64,000 nucleotides of DNA, from NCBI GenBank assembly GCA_035578175.1, contig JAQMRL010000008.1, forward strand, positions 89,384,541 to 89,448,540. The letters run 5' to 3'. Of this stretch, positions 1 to 12,079 are shown piece after piece. The DNA comes from Catonia carolina (lineage: Eukaryota; Arthropoda; Insecta; Hemiptera; Achilidae). Every line of letters begins with the position of its first letter. Position 1 is the first letter of the stretch. The position numbers and the translations under genes were made by a program. Below the pieces are notes generated by a model. That model was given only the letters and a program-made list of their open reading frames with translations. It was not told the origin of the DNA and searched no databases.

Positions 1-297
1 AAAAAATCTAGTTGGAAGTAACAGCTCAGCTGTTACTCCCAACCTACATATTAGTTAATATTTTATGCAGTTAAGAATTTGCGTCTGTTTTGCTTTTAAA
101 TAAAGCGAAATTTCAATATCTCTTATTCATTTTTTCCTAAGTAATTCACATGAATCTTTTCAGAATTATATTTTCTACAAATTTATTTAAGAAAAAATAC
201 ACCTTTATTTACCATTTATGGAAGTAATCTTACGTTAAACACAAAAATATGTTATTTCTTTGCACCAATTCTTGTGTTTTATGTAAGATATCTCTGA

Positions 298-570
298 AAG
301 TATTGCATTTACAGCTCTGGAACCAATTTTATTCAATTTTTCAGATTAAGAAACATAAGAAACATTCGTATTTGTCTCTTTGTAACTACCTTTAACATTT
401 TTATACGGCCTTACTTCACCGAGAGTACAGAGTTCTAGGTGAAATTTTTCGCTAGCCGTAACTCGCTAACTAAGCGTTTTCAGGCATATGTTTATATGAA
501 CTTTTTTTCTTATTTTTAGCTATAGAATGAGATCCCAAGAGATTGCCGTATAGTTTTGAATCACCCTGTA
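298..570. mobile_element. Diverged right half of a foldback DNA element
   Basis: Matches the right part of the 912-1752 element at reduced identity: both share a TTTCGCTAGCCGTAACTCG block, a TTTATATGAACTTTTTT-like block and a terminal GAATCACCCTGTA. The left half is absent or unrecognisable. Confidence 0.7.
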
Positions 571-911
571 TAACCTAACATTAGAAAGTAACAAAAAATT
601 ATAACCTAAAATTAATCATGAGTGAGTGATGCAAAATGAAAACCTACCTTAGTTTGGCTTGATTAAAAGGAAAAATCATTTTTTCACGCTAAACTAGGCT
701 CTGTAGAGAAAAATGCTTAAAAAGTTGTAGATCTAGAAGAGCGGTGTACGGAAGGGTACATCGAGTTGCGATAAATGTTTTTATTCATGGTAATACACTA
801 AAGCTATGACGTTGCACATCCCGATTGTTATGTTGGCCTATCTGTACCTTGTATTTGTTTACTATATCATCTGTTATTGTTTATTACATCTACAGCCAGC
901 CTATCGAATTA

Positions 912-1752
912 TACAGAGTGATTCACTAAGATATGCAGAAACTTTAGGAGCTCATTGTACATGTAAAAATAATAAAAAAAGTTCATATAAAAATGGGTCC
1001 GGAAATGCTTCGTTTCCGAGTTACGGCTAGCGAAAGTTTCGCCCGGATTTCAGCTCACCAGGGGAAATGAGGTCTTTCTGAAATTCTGGTAAGGTAGATT
1101 GAGGGGAAAATTCAATCATTTCTTATGGTTTTTGACCTGATAAATTGAATAAAACAGGTCCTAGAACTGTAAGTTAAATAGTTTTTTTAAGAAAACCAGT
1201 GTTAAATGCAAAAATGGAGTGAAAACACATTTTGCCGTCTTTGGGCAAGAATAACTTAGTTATTTCACCATGAAACAGTTAAAATTTTTGAAAAAAAACA
1301 TGTAGAAAATTTTATTCTGAACAAACCGGTGTAAATAAAGTACGCAGAAAACGAATAGATGTTTGATTAAATGAATTTTTATTCATAACAGTACAGGGTA
1401 AAATTAACCGGAAAAACCAAGATGAAAAAAATGTGTTTTTTTCACTCCATTTTATGCATTTGACACTGGTTTTCTCAAAAAGTATTTAACTTACAGTTCT
1501 GGGACCTGTTTTATTCAATTTATCAGGTCAAAAACTATAAGAAACGATTGAATTCTCCCCTTAATCTACCTTACCAGAATTTCAGGAAGACCTCATTTCA
1601 CCTGGTGAGTTGAAATCCGGGAGAAATCTTTCGCTAGCCGTAACTCGGTAACGAAGCATTTTCGGACCCATCTTTATATAAACTTTTTTCATTATTTTTA
1701 CATGTACAATAGGCTCCCAAAGTTTCTGCATATCTTCGTGAATCACCCTGTA
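912..1752. mobile_element. Foldback transposon with inverted arms of about 300 bp
   Basis: The first about 305 bases (to about 1218) are the inverted complement of about 1435-1752. Shared blocks include the ends TACAGAGTGATTCAC and GTGAATCACCCTGTA, and TTACGGCTAGCGAAAG with its complement. TA at each end fits a TA target-site duplication. The about 215-bp centre has no transposase reading frame. This is a non-autonomous element; superfamily is not certain, though the CAGGGTGATTC-type terminus with TA targets recalls Tc1/mariner relatives of insects. Confidence 0.8.
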
Positions 1753-2165
1753 TTTCGTTCGAATTATATTTCTTAATTTAGCAAGTTATCGATTTTTTGC
1801 AAATATGAGACCTAGTGCGATCGATTTGTAAACCCTGAAACCTCCTGTACATGAATTTTCAGGAAAATCGTTAGAACCGTTTTCGAGAACATTTGGTAAT
1901 ACAAACATACGTACGCCAAGTTATATAATATTATAGAATAACGATTTCTAAATATGAAGCTGAAAGTTTAAATACTTGAACTACTTGCTGGAGCTTGCAG
2001 TCATCACTACAGTCTGTAACATTTAGTATTTATTTCTAACTTATTTAACACATAAAAACAAATGACATTCAAAATAAAACAATAAAATCAGTTTTAAATA
2101 AAATTTTAATTGAATCTGACTGGCTTTTAAAAAAATGAAATTTAGAATATTTTAGATATTATTTA

Positions 2166-2218
<53 letters not shown>
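2166..2218. repeat. (TTA)n microsatellite
   Basis: Uninterrupted TTA repeats. A shorter (TTA)n tract at 2901-2921 follows the adjacent LINE, as if the LINE inserted into or generated the tract. Confidence 0.95.
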
Positions 2219-2219
<1 letters not shown>

Positions 2220-2224
2220 CAAGG

Positions 2225-2921
2225 CAATGTTTTATATGTTTTTATACAAGGCAATTCATGGAGCTATCAGTGTCGATATTGCACATGTAGCGTACAGGGT
2301 GCCATATTCGAACTCCAGAGGGCACAGGCTTTTGGATTACAGGGTAAAGACGTGGATATCTCCCCTGGCAAGATGCGTAAACATTATGAATTTTGTTGAC
2401 GGTTGCGGAGTTGATATATTCAACAAGAATATATCAACGTTTAAGAGGGAAACTGTTAAATGTTGGATGGATTGATTCAGTTGGGACAGCCATATGACGA
2501 GTAGGTAGGTGAACTGAGTAGCCTACCAGCGTTATAAAGTCATATTGGACTCCTCCTTTGATAATTGGTTTTTTTACTTGGCTGTTAGCTCGGTTGTTTG
2601 TCTTTTGTTAGTGTTTCTTTTCTTCTCACCATTGTTCTCTTTACACACTTTAGGTGTGGTATCATTGCCAATCCCTGCGCATTTTTACTTGTGAGTTTAG
2701 ACATATGAGTTAGTGTTTTCTTTTGACGTCCCATGTTTTTACGTCCCGATGGGTAAGTGCAGCGTTCAAGGATTTCTATCTGTTGCTGTACTTGCTCTAC
2801 TCATGTAGGTCGTCCTCGCTTCCCTGTTAGTTATCTTCATGGAGGTTGGGATGGCTGTAAGGGGTGAGTGGAGGCCATCAAATCAAAAAAAAAAAAAAAA
2901 TTATTATTATTATTATTATTG
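2225..2921 (+). mobile_element. 5'-truncated CR1-like LINE tail with poly(A) and (TTA)n
   Basis: An open frame (2227-2475, 82 codons) matches the extreme C-terminus of CR1/Jockey-like reverse transcriptase ORF2. It shows SRGHRLLDYRVKTW, then a TFKRE segment before the stop, in the arrangement R-G-H ... R-V-x-x-W ... F-K that closes such proteins. A 3' UTR of about 400 bp follows, then A16 and (TTA)n. The catalytic domain is missing. The WN-L-P motif usual in the family has become W-I-S-P-L. Confidence 0.65.
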
Positions 2922-5500
2922 AAATATATTTTATAAAGTCTATCTCAGCTGTTATTGAATTAATATTTAATAGTTTACCAGTTTTATGCTCTATACTTAT
3001 CGTTTCTGAAGTCCGTCGCTCGCCTTAAGAGATTCGTTCAATGTTCCGTTCGTATTTTAATATATTTTTAGCCGTAGTTTAATAAAATGTTCTTTCACTC
3101 AATTTTATTTCATAGGTCTATCTGTGACTTTATATTATGAATTATATAACAATTATACTTTATATTTATTTAACACATTCCATAAATAAAACCGCACACA
3201 AACACAACTTTTCTCTTCAAACTGCCCCGGTCAACAGCACACCAAATCAAATATGCATTCAGTTAGCTATATTAATTACTTTTTGTTTGATAATTTTTAA
3301 AACTTTCAAATAAAATATAAATTTGTGTTTTAAATATGTTTTTTAAACTTATTTGATGATCTGCGTAGATATTTCTTTATTGTAAAATTTTAATAAATGT
3401 TTTTTTGTAATTTTTAAACACTCTTTTGATTCATTAAATATAAAAACTTCCATCACTAAATTAACACTTGATTTTTAATTATTAGCTGAGATTATTAAGT
3501 TATTTAATTTAATAATTTAGAAATAAGATTTTAATTACAATTAGCCAGTTTAATAATTTACAAAATGTATGAATTTTATAAATGTTTACATAATTATCAA
3601 TAGCAGTCAGGTTATTATACATGGTTATTATCACCTTGTACAATTGTAATGCTACAAGTCCTACAATTGGTCAAGAAGGAATTTTCTTCTTCTTTTCTAC
3701 CACGTCTGTGCTGAGTACCCGGTATCGCCCTAGTGAACATGTTTTGTTTTGTATGAGAGGACTATCATGTAATTCAAATATGTCGTACATCTTAAAAAAT
3801 TGTAACAGAATTTTGTGTTGAATTTTCTTTGAACTTATTTCTTCTTATTACTACTCATTTAATTGTAAACCAGGTATCGGCAGATCTTAGTCACTTTATG
3901 TAAATGGGTGAAGAAACGTATTAACCGTTAGCTACCGTTCTATCATCACACGTTTAACTATGCATTTTCGCGGCCTCTTTGATTTCATTCTCGTAATTGT
4001 ATATGTTGTTTTCTAATCAGTCTACTAACAAAATTGTAATTATCATTCATTAGATACTTTGTGAGATAAACCGTTAATAACTTGCCAATTTTACAAGTTT
4101 CTTATCCACTTCAAAAACTTGTTTTCTTTGAAAACTTATTGGCAATGTCTTCTTGCTAAGTATTTTTTCTGAACTTGTTCGTAAATATATGTATTTTATA
4201 AATTGAAACTATTTTCTGTGTAAATAAACTGAGATAGATATTACTTTTGTAAAGTACATAACATTTTAAATATTTTCGATAACGTTTTTTTTTGTATTTT
4301 TGATAAAATAGATACTGTATTTATTGTACATGATTATATAGACACCATTTGTTTTGAATTTTATTGTAAATGGTAAATTTGCAATGCATGTAATATTTTA
4401 TGTAGATAATATTATTTTCTATTTAAAATCTTTTCAAATTACTGGATCAGTTTTGTAAAGTATCTGATAAACCGTGTTTATAAATACGCTACGAGTTAAT
4501 AGAACAAGTATTAAAAAAGTGATTGCTACATGTATTCTTATTACACTTCGGTTAAAGTGAATAAACTTTATACACATTCCTTAAAATATTGGTTTTGTGA
4601 TTGGTTTCATTTTTTATCTTATTTAGAAATAACTACATGCCTAGTCTTTTTTCATTGTTTCTGTTTTTTTTTAATTTTTTTTAAATTGTTTATTACTCGA
4701 TTGGAAACATTTCAGTAGACCTGTGAAAATGAACATTTCTAAAAAAATATTTTTTTGTAATAAGCGTGTAACATCCCCCAGTGATATCTTAGACATCTTG
4801 GCTTGTGGCTTGATAGGGGACTAACTTGAAAGTATCTGCGTACAAAACATTTACTAGTTAATCGCCGCCAGAAGCTACTCTTCTGCGTAATTAACTCGAC
4901 CAAAATTAAACCTCCGTTCCAAAATTTTAATTTACAAAATCCTTTTGCGACCAGTCTGGACTTGTGGTGTCCAGCTCTTTGGCACAACACCAGAAAGTAA
5001 CTTAAAATCAAACAGATCTTTCAGTCAAAATTGACGCTCCTTTTTATGTAAGCTATAAAATTATCCACGAGGATTTCAAAATTTTGATAGTAAAGGAAAT
5101 AACCATCCTTCTATAGTATATTTCTCAAACAAGATAATCATCCCAACTTCTCAATTGTTCGACGTTTAATACGAAAATGGAGTAGAGACCTCTTAATCAG
5201 AATAACGGACGACACCCATAGTTCTAAACGGGGAACGTACCACTGGGTACCTCTTCTAAAAGAAAATTTCCCACCCCTTGTTAAATTAAATATCGTATAC
5301 GGGAATTATAAAGCTCATTATACAGCACCATAATTAAAATTAAAAGACAAAAATAATTAGTAATAGGTATGGTTGTCCTGCTTAAGGTTTTTGCACAATT
5401 CCCCTTAACTATTCCAAGGGAATGCCTTCTGAGCATTCAACCTCTTCTTGCATTCTGTGCAGTATTATAATAACATGTTTAATTTCTACTCCAAAATTTT
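2922..5500. other. AT-rich interval, nothing recognised
   Basis: Only short open frames with no recognisable motif. A minus frame at 4739-5011 was examined and not accepted as a gene. Confidence 0.5.
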
Positions 5501-5610
5501 CTACGCTAGGTTCCCGGGTTCGATTTCGGGTAAGGTCTGGCTTTCTTCATCACTCATTTTCATAAATATCAGCATTCTCCACCGTCTTGCATTAGTAGTA
5601 ATTGTAAAAA
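5501..5610 (+). repeat. SINE fragment (family C)
   Basis: GTTCCCGGGTTCGATTTCGG is a good pol III B box. The following segment with CACTCAT and ATAAATATCA matches the downstream part of the SINE at 61850. The A-box end is missing. Confidence 0.55.
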
Positions 5611-6004
5611 AAACAGACGTAAAACCAAAAAAAAGTATTCCAAAATTTGATATGTCATATTCTACGCATTGTAGACTACATTAATTTACGTGACGATAAT
5701 TCTTTTATATTATGAAACCAGCTGTATTTTGAGAATTACGATTGAAGCCAAAGCTCCACCGGTGTTTGATTCGAGATTCCTTTCACCGTATTTTTAATTT
5801 TCTTTGTGGATTTCTTTAAAGTGTAGTTATGAATTAATATCTATTTGGATTTGTGTAATTTTCTGATTTTTAGCAAAAATAAATTTTTTTTTTAGTGGTC
5901 TTTGTCCGCAGCTAGCTCGTTCCGTATTCTTCTAGGAAGTACCTAAAATTAATACTCTGCAATGTAGCGTCTACATAATTTTTGGTGTATAAAAGGTATT
6001 TTAC

Positions 6005-6067
6005 CGAATTTTCGAAAATCCGAATAGATGTCAGCCCGAATTAGTTCGGATTACCAAGGTTCTAGTG
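6005..6067. mobile_element. pogo/Tigger-like terminus fragment
   Basis: The segment with TTCGAAAATCCGAA and TTCGGATTACCAAGGTTCTA ends next to a TA. It resembles the ends of the pogo-like element at 38004-40450. No partner terminus was found nearby. Confidence 0.45.
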
Positions 6068-7584
6068 TATATGATCTAAATCTAAGTAGTTTTAAATAAT
6101 GATTCATTTAGTGAATAGACATACTTGGTCCGTCATGGAACTAATTACGACTGAATTTTATGATTTTTTTTTCAAAGATAAGGTTTTATGTAAGTTTATC
6201 TATATACTTAGAAGAAGCTTGTTACAAAAGTAGGATAGTTTGGTGACGTTTTATAATAATTCATTGAATTGTTTTTAAACCTGATACTAATAATCGGGCT
6301 TATTTTTTAATAATTTATTTCTTTGGGTGATCATTTTATCACATCGTAAAATGCATCAACAGAAATATAGCTCCAGTTTAAGTAAGAAAAGTTAATTGGG
6401 CTAAAAAAAGGATTGCTTAAGATACTTAGTTGAATTTTAAAGTATCTAAATATTTGTGTTATATATTTTTATTCTTATTTATATATCTCAACGATGAATT
6501 TATATGTATCATCTACCATTTCATTTTAAAGATTTGTATTTTTATTTTTCGATTAATCTTTTATTTTGCAGTAAAAATCTTCTTCACAATATTTTACTAA
6601 GAAATAGAACTTAATATGAAATCGCCCACAAGAAACAAGTTCTACTTACTTGTTCAAAAACAAAAAGCAAGATACATTTTAATACTACGCGACCTATATT
6701 ATCATTTCTTTTCCATCTTATTTCTTTTTCCACCCGCTTCACCATTTAATAATTCTAGTTCATTTAGTTGTTTATAAAAATAGTACTAGGATGAAATGAC
6801 AATTTAATGGCTATTATAGAGTCAGTGAAACTGAACAGATGCAAATACATTATAAAAAGATTTAGTATTCTATGTGAATTACAAACAAGTCGTTACTAGG
6901 ATTAACTTATTCACTGGTTAAATAAAATACATTCACATATAAGTGCATTTGCGATATACCTAATTAAAATGCATTTCTTAAGTTACTTTAGTAAAATTTC
7001 ATTCAAATTAGTTTTTTATGATTTCAGTGTTTAATTAATAAAAATTTACTGTTTTATGATTATTTAAAGGTTAAACGTCATTGGGTATTTACGTACTAAG
7101 ATTGGAGTTATAAATAATTCTATATTTTCTAGAAATTGTGTTAGTATTAACAGACCAATTAAAAAATTTATAAAGGGACGTCCAATAATTATCGAGGCAA
7201 ATTAATGTAGAGAAAAAATGGTTCCTTCTATTTCTACGACAATGAAACATTCTGAAGTCAAGTTGGCAACCATGTAAACACTATTAATTAACTGTTAGAT
7301 CATTAATATAAACATCAACATTTTTTGTTAATTTCGAAATCTTAGTTCTGCTTGAAACATGTACGGCAGAAGAGCAACGTTCGGCGAAAATAAGATTTTA
7401 ATATTCGAAGGTGTAAAACGGCGGAAATTTACTCAAGAATGTTGAAACCGTGTGGTAAGTGTTGGGAAAATTTTTTATTCGAGCAGAACAAATGTCACTT
7501 ATCTACATCGTTTTAAAAGACCAGTTGAAGTTTCGACTACCGTGTTGCACAATTGTATAAATTATCTTATTTATGACACGGATA

Positions 7585-8480
7585 TTAAATGTCTTAACGT
7601 TTACATAGATGAGAACCTAACCTAGAAATCACATATATCTTATCTAATAAACCATCATAGCTCATTATGTTTTATTTTGCAAAATCTCCGGAAAATCTTG
7701 TCGGAATAAAATATAATTACTTATTTTGTGCTATTCCACTCTGTATTCAGCTATGGGGTCACGCAGTTGGGCAATTCAACCGAACACCTTAAGATTTTCC
7801 GCGTACAAAAATACGCAATTAGAATTATCGCAAACATTCCAAGGCATTATTCTTGCAAAAGATTGTTTATTTAATACAATATTTTCCCCTTACCGTCTCT
7901 GTGTATGTATCAAATTCGCGAGAAGGAAATTCGCAGTGTTATTTACTAATTATAAGTTCAATCATAATTATGAAACTAGCCACAACGATGACTACAGAAT
8001 TGAAAAATGTAGAAATTCAAAATTCTCAAAAGGAATTCATTATAATTCCTTGCGGTTTTTTTAACAAATTACCGTGTAAAATAAGACTCCTAATTTTTTA
8101 AATCTTTAATCGGGAAGTAAAAGATTTTTCAACAAAACTTGCATTTTGTTCTGATCAGGAGTTCTTAAATTAGCTTAGCTAGAATGCTCTGTAACTGTAA
8201 TCTGTGTAGAGTTTAAAATTAACATTGTATATTGTAAATGACAAACCTGAAATTCCAATCTTCAATTTCTGTAAAATTTAAGTAGTAATTTAATGTAGGT
8301 CCACGTCTTATTTTTTTAGTGAATACTACATTAGATTGTTAACAAAAATAAATTGTATAAATTGTTTGTTAAAATAGATTTTAATGTAGATATTACGACG
8401 ATATCTATTCCTTTTTTGGTCATTGACAAATAAACATTTTTTTTGTACATACAGGTGTCAAAATTTCCCAAATTGCTAGT
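7585..8480 (+). pseudogene. Decayed LINE ORF2 C-terminus plus 3' UTR
   Basis: Split over frames with stops, the translation reads VYIDENLT-x-KSHI, then LWGH, YAIRIIANIPRHYSCKRLF, FNHNYETSHNDDYR and FFNKLP. This is the order seen at the end of CR1/Jockey-like reverse transcriptases: G-x-x-x-D-x-L-T-W, W-G, Q-K-x-A-I-R-I-I, H-N-Y-x-T-R and F-N-x-L-P. At least one frameshift separates the blocks. A 3' UTR of about 400 bp ends in AATAAA-rich sequence near 8430. Confidence 0.7.
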
Positions 8481-8820
8481 GTGTGCAATCGGTATTGTTA
8501 AATACAATATTGTCCCCTTACCGTCTCTATAAAATACCTATATACTGTATATATGAAATTAAAAAATTCTCGAGAAGGAACACAGTGTTATTTACTAAAA
8601 ATAAGTACAATCATAATTATGAAATTCGCCGCGACGATGACTACAGAACTGAGAAATATAGAACTTCAGTTCTCAAAAGGAATTAACTACAATTCCGTTC
8701 GGTTTTTCGGTTCGGTTTTGATGATGTATACTCCTTTTTTGGTCGCTGACAAATAAAAATTTATTTATTTACAAATACAGGCGTGTCAAAATTTCCCAGA
8801 TTGCTAGTTTATGCAATTTT
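8481..8820 (+). pseudogene. Second tandem piece of the same LINE tail
   Basis: Repeats the preceding element from the AATACAATATTGTCCCCTTA block through NHNYEIRRDDDYRTEKYRTS. An internal deletion shortens the 3' UTR to the block with CTGACAAATAAA and TGTCAAAATTTCCCA, which ends both copies. Confidence 0.65.
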
Positions 8821-8831
8821 AATGTGGAACT

Positions 8832-9010
8832 GTGCATGAAATTTTTTATGACATGCTGAATTCTCGCAAAATGTGTTTGAGATGGATTCTAAGGCAGTTG
8901 ACCTTAGCTAATAAAGACACCCGAATTCGCATTTATTCTGGACTCAAACAATTTCGTCAACATCAGATATTCTCAAAACTTTTAAGGCGAATATTATGGA
9001 AAAAGTACCT
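8832..9010 (+). pseudogene. mariner transposase fragment
   Basis: The frame reads VHEIFYDMLNSRKMCLRWI followed by LRQLTLANKDTRIRI, which matches the mariner segment V-H-x-I-L-x-x-L-x-x-R-K-x-x-x-R-W-V-P-x-x-L-T between the helix-turn-helix and catalytic domains. No catalytic Asp is retained. It is not obviously the same subfamily as the three large mariner copies. Confidence 0.6.
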
Positions 9011-9017
9011 CATTTTC

Positions 9018-9190
9018 ATGAGGTTATCTGCGCTGAACATGTTCCTAGGACCATGTTCATCTCCAAATTTTTTCGGTTTCCCGCTTGTGTAAATCTCTCC
9101 CGCCACCTTTGAAACTACATTCTTCGACTTCCTGTTTTCTTTCGCCTTCTAACGTAGTAGTAATAATAGTTTTAATTTAAATTAGCTTTC
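9018..9190. repeat. Diverged repeat shared with 10636-10812
   Basis: Both segments carry GGTTATCTGC near one end, and a block around CCTGTTTTC-TTTCGCCTTCT followed by TAATA and TTTTAA near the other. Similarity is patchy; function unknown. Confidence 0.35.
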
Positions 9191-9291
9191 CTCCGTCGAA
9201 TGGTTGCAATAAAATTTCTGTTCCCTTCCAAACTTCGAAAAGTGTCTAGAACAATGATTAAAGAAATTTAAGAATTCTAAAATTTTTGTAA

Positions 9292-9677
9292 GGCCATAAC
9301 AGACAGGTGGAGTGTTAAATTATTTTCATTCAATCTGTTAGTTGCAGGGCTAAAAAAAATTCTATTTCTTTTCAGATGATCAGCCAATTAAATGACCGAA
9401 TCATTTAAAAACAGAAGAGGTAGAGGTGTAAAAAACAGTAATCAGAGTTATCTCGTCTGAAAGCAATAAATTTCATTATACAGCCGACCCTGTGGTGAAT
9501 AAAGTGAAGATGCCATTTGCAGAGTGGAAAATGTGTGCTTTTCAGAGGGTCTGGCATGCTGATAAGCATATTTTTCCACTCTGTGAGGAAGGCAATTGTA
9601 AACCACTTCACTCCTCGTTTTACTTTGTAAAACCTTTACAGGTTCAAACCAGCCTTTCGGCTGACGACCTGAACAAC
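9292..9677 (+). repeat. R390 interspersed repeat, copy 1
   Basis: Full-length member of a roughly 390-bp family. Landmarks in order are CATAACAGACAGGTGGAGTG, CAGCCAATTA, AGAGGTAGAGGTGTAAAA, CCTGTGGTGAAT, GAGGAAGGCAATTGTAAACC and the end block GGTTCAAACCAGCCTTTCGG. Near-identical flanks AAATTTTTGTA and AAACTTTTGTA suggest a target-site duplication of about 11 bp. Confidence 0.85.
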
Positions 9678-10889
9678 AAAACTTTTGTATTAACTTTTTT
9701 TTTGCTTAACGCTTAACGTAGTGGGATAATTAATAAATTTCTGTAAAACTTTCATTAAATTCGGTCCATTTCATTTTGTCATTCTACATTACTGGCTTGA
9801 TGAACTTTGTAATTTTATAGATACAGCATTTTATGTATGACCTAGAGTTTAATTAGTACTGCTAAAGGATTTATTTGCTAGGACATTAATGCGGTACTAT
9901 TTTCAAAGTCTGTAAAAAGTAAATATTTCTGGCGTTATATTTTTAACTGCTTAAGAATAATTGCTATTTTTATAGACATAAGTAACCGTACTACAAAAAG
10001 TAACCTTCAGCGAATGAAATTTTATACACTTTAAAATATTCTTGTTACTAGTTTATTCACCGCTGGATAATAAACTAAGAATCCATACTCTTGCAATAAA
10101 ATTCTTTTACTGCACATTAACAAAAATAAATTAAAGTTAGCAACAGTAGGCCTGAATATTTACAACTCAGAATATTTCTTATTGATCTGCTCTATTATTG
10201 TGAACGTTAAGGGAGAGTTGTAAAGTTAGTTATATATGTTGGACTGTAGTATATTTCCCGAGCATGTTTCTTCTTTCATGGAGATGCAATGGCGTGGAGT
10301 CTTATATTTTAAGTACGGGCTATAAAAAGTAATATAGTGTAGCATACTAGTTCAGTTTGTTATAAATTTACAACTCAACTCGGTTATTATGTCTGTTTTA
10401 CATTTTGTTTTATTTAAAAATGAAAGTGGTACTTGAAAAATAATAGATATTGTACCAGCGTAGCTTTGATGAAACGGTCTTAATATAAATGAAGTCATAA
10501 AAAATACTTTGTTTAAATGTTACGGTAGTGTTTCTAACAAAATATTTTTTTAATGTCACCAGATAATGTACCATTATCTTAAGATAACATAAGTAGTATA
10601 AAGATAAGCGAAGAAGAAATTTGGATAGTTCTAATCATAAGGTTATCTGCCCTTAGGCTGGTCCCTTGTATTACATTTGTCTCAAACTTTTCTGTTACCC
10701 TTCAGGGTATGAATTACTTGATAGTTCGTATAACTTTTAAATTCCTCAACATTCTGTTTTCCTTTTGCCTTCTTATGGTCCTTCTAATATAGTTTTTGCT
10801 TTTAAAATAGCTAATTGGCTGAGACACAATGAGAGGAGATTTAATTAACACTAGTTAGAAGAATCAGTAAAATGCTAAAGGCAAAAATG
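9678..10889. other. AT-rich interval, nothing recognised beyond the repeat noted at 10636
   Basis: No open frame with a recognisable motif. Confidence 0.5.
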
Positions 10890-10945
10890 ACCAATGTCAC
10901 AGTAAATTGTTGATGGTACTCTATAAAAAAAGGTCATACAGTTAT
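10890..10945. repeat. Direct repeat, left copy (with 12011-12066)
   Basis: About 56 bp beginning ACCAATGTCACAGTAAATTG recurs nearly identically at 12011. A second direct pair (ATTTATTAAC...ATTACGT) lies at 10948-10987 and 11337-11383. Confidence 0.8.
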
Positions 10946-12010
10946 TAAGTATTTATTAACAAGTTAATCAATTTAAATTAATTATTACGTATTAGGTAGT
11001 GGTATCCTGGTGATAACAAGTTGAATACAAACATGGTGCAAGGGACTGTCTAAGTACACATAACCTCATGATGATATATGTGAAAACCAAAATAAAAAAA
11101 AATGGAATGTTTTCCAAGTTCTGCAATTGAGAAGTGTATTTTACAGTAAAAATATGTAGCTAAAAATATTTATGTTAAAAACTGTTATGAATTTTCTCTA
11201 CAAATATTTTTTGCCAAACTTAGTGTAGCGGAAATACGTTGAGTTGTTTAGTTTGTTGATCACACAAAGATATTGGATTTATTTTAAGGACCTGGTTGTT
11301 AGCAAATGATAAAACTTCCTATTAATCTTGTAACAAGCATTTATTAACAAATTAATCAATTTAAATAAATTATTACGTTATAGCTCGTGGTAAATTACAA
11401 TTAAGCTACCGTCTGCATTAGCAGAAAAAGTCAGACGTGTAAATTGCAAAAAAGTCAGACGTTAAACAAAAAGAAAAACAATTTAACTACTTAAAATAAA
11501 TTTATTAAAAACTTGAGTTAACTAAACTTAACTATAAAATAAAATGTGGGTATTCACAATTAAATTATTAGTCAACTCGTACTTACAAACTAAATGACTG
11601 TACTCTATACTGTTATACGGAGATCTACTACATTCGCACCGCGTTAAGTACAAAACTAGTTTCGATCACTAACACGCTCTAAACATATTTTCTTCATGTT
11701 GTCCAAAAACTGAATAACTAACTAACGAGATAATAAAAGAGAAAACAAACTAAAATATCTATAAATTAATAGAAAAAATATATTGAGTAAGGAATACAAT
11801 GCTAGAGAAATTCAGATAATGAATAACAGAAGGAAAGAACATAAAGTAATACAAAATGATAAATAAATGTAAATAACAATAAAAAGTACATTGGGTCTAA
11901 TAGCTTAATAGACTACTCTCGTATGTAATAATCAAACCTGTTATAACTGCGTAGAATTAGCCGCTACTGTTCAAACTCAATACAATTATTTTCTTAATTA
12001 AACCCTATTT

Positions 12011-12066
12011 ACCAATGTCACAGTAAATTGTTGAGGGTACTCTATAAAAAAAGGTCATACAATTAG
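12011..12066. repeat. Direct repeat, right copy (with 10890-10945)
   Basis: Differs from the left copy at only a few bases. The about 1.07 kb between the copies has no recognisable gene. The minisatellite-bearing element begins just to the right. Confidence 0.8.
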
Positions 12067-12079
12067 TAAAATTTAGTAC

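Noticed and set aside
4739..5011. 90-codon minus-strand open frame
   Set aside because: No family motif, no second copy, low-complexity surroundings; treated as chance.
10890..12066. Possible LTR retrotransposon bounded by direct repeats
   Set aside because: The repeats are only about 56 bp, without TG...CA ends, and no gag/pol motif lies between them.
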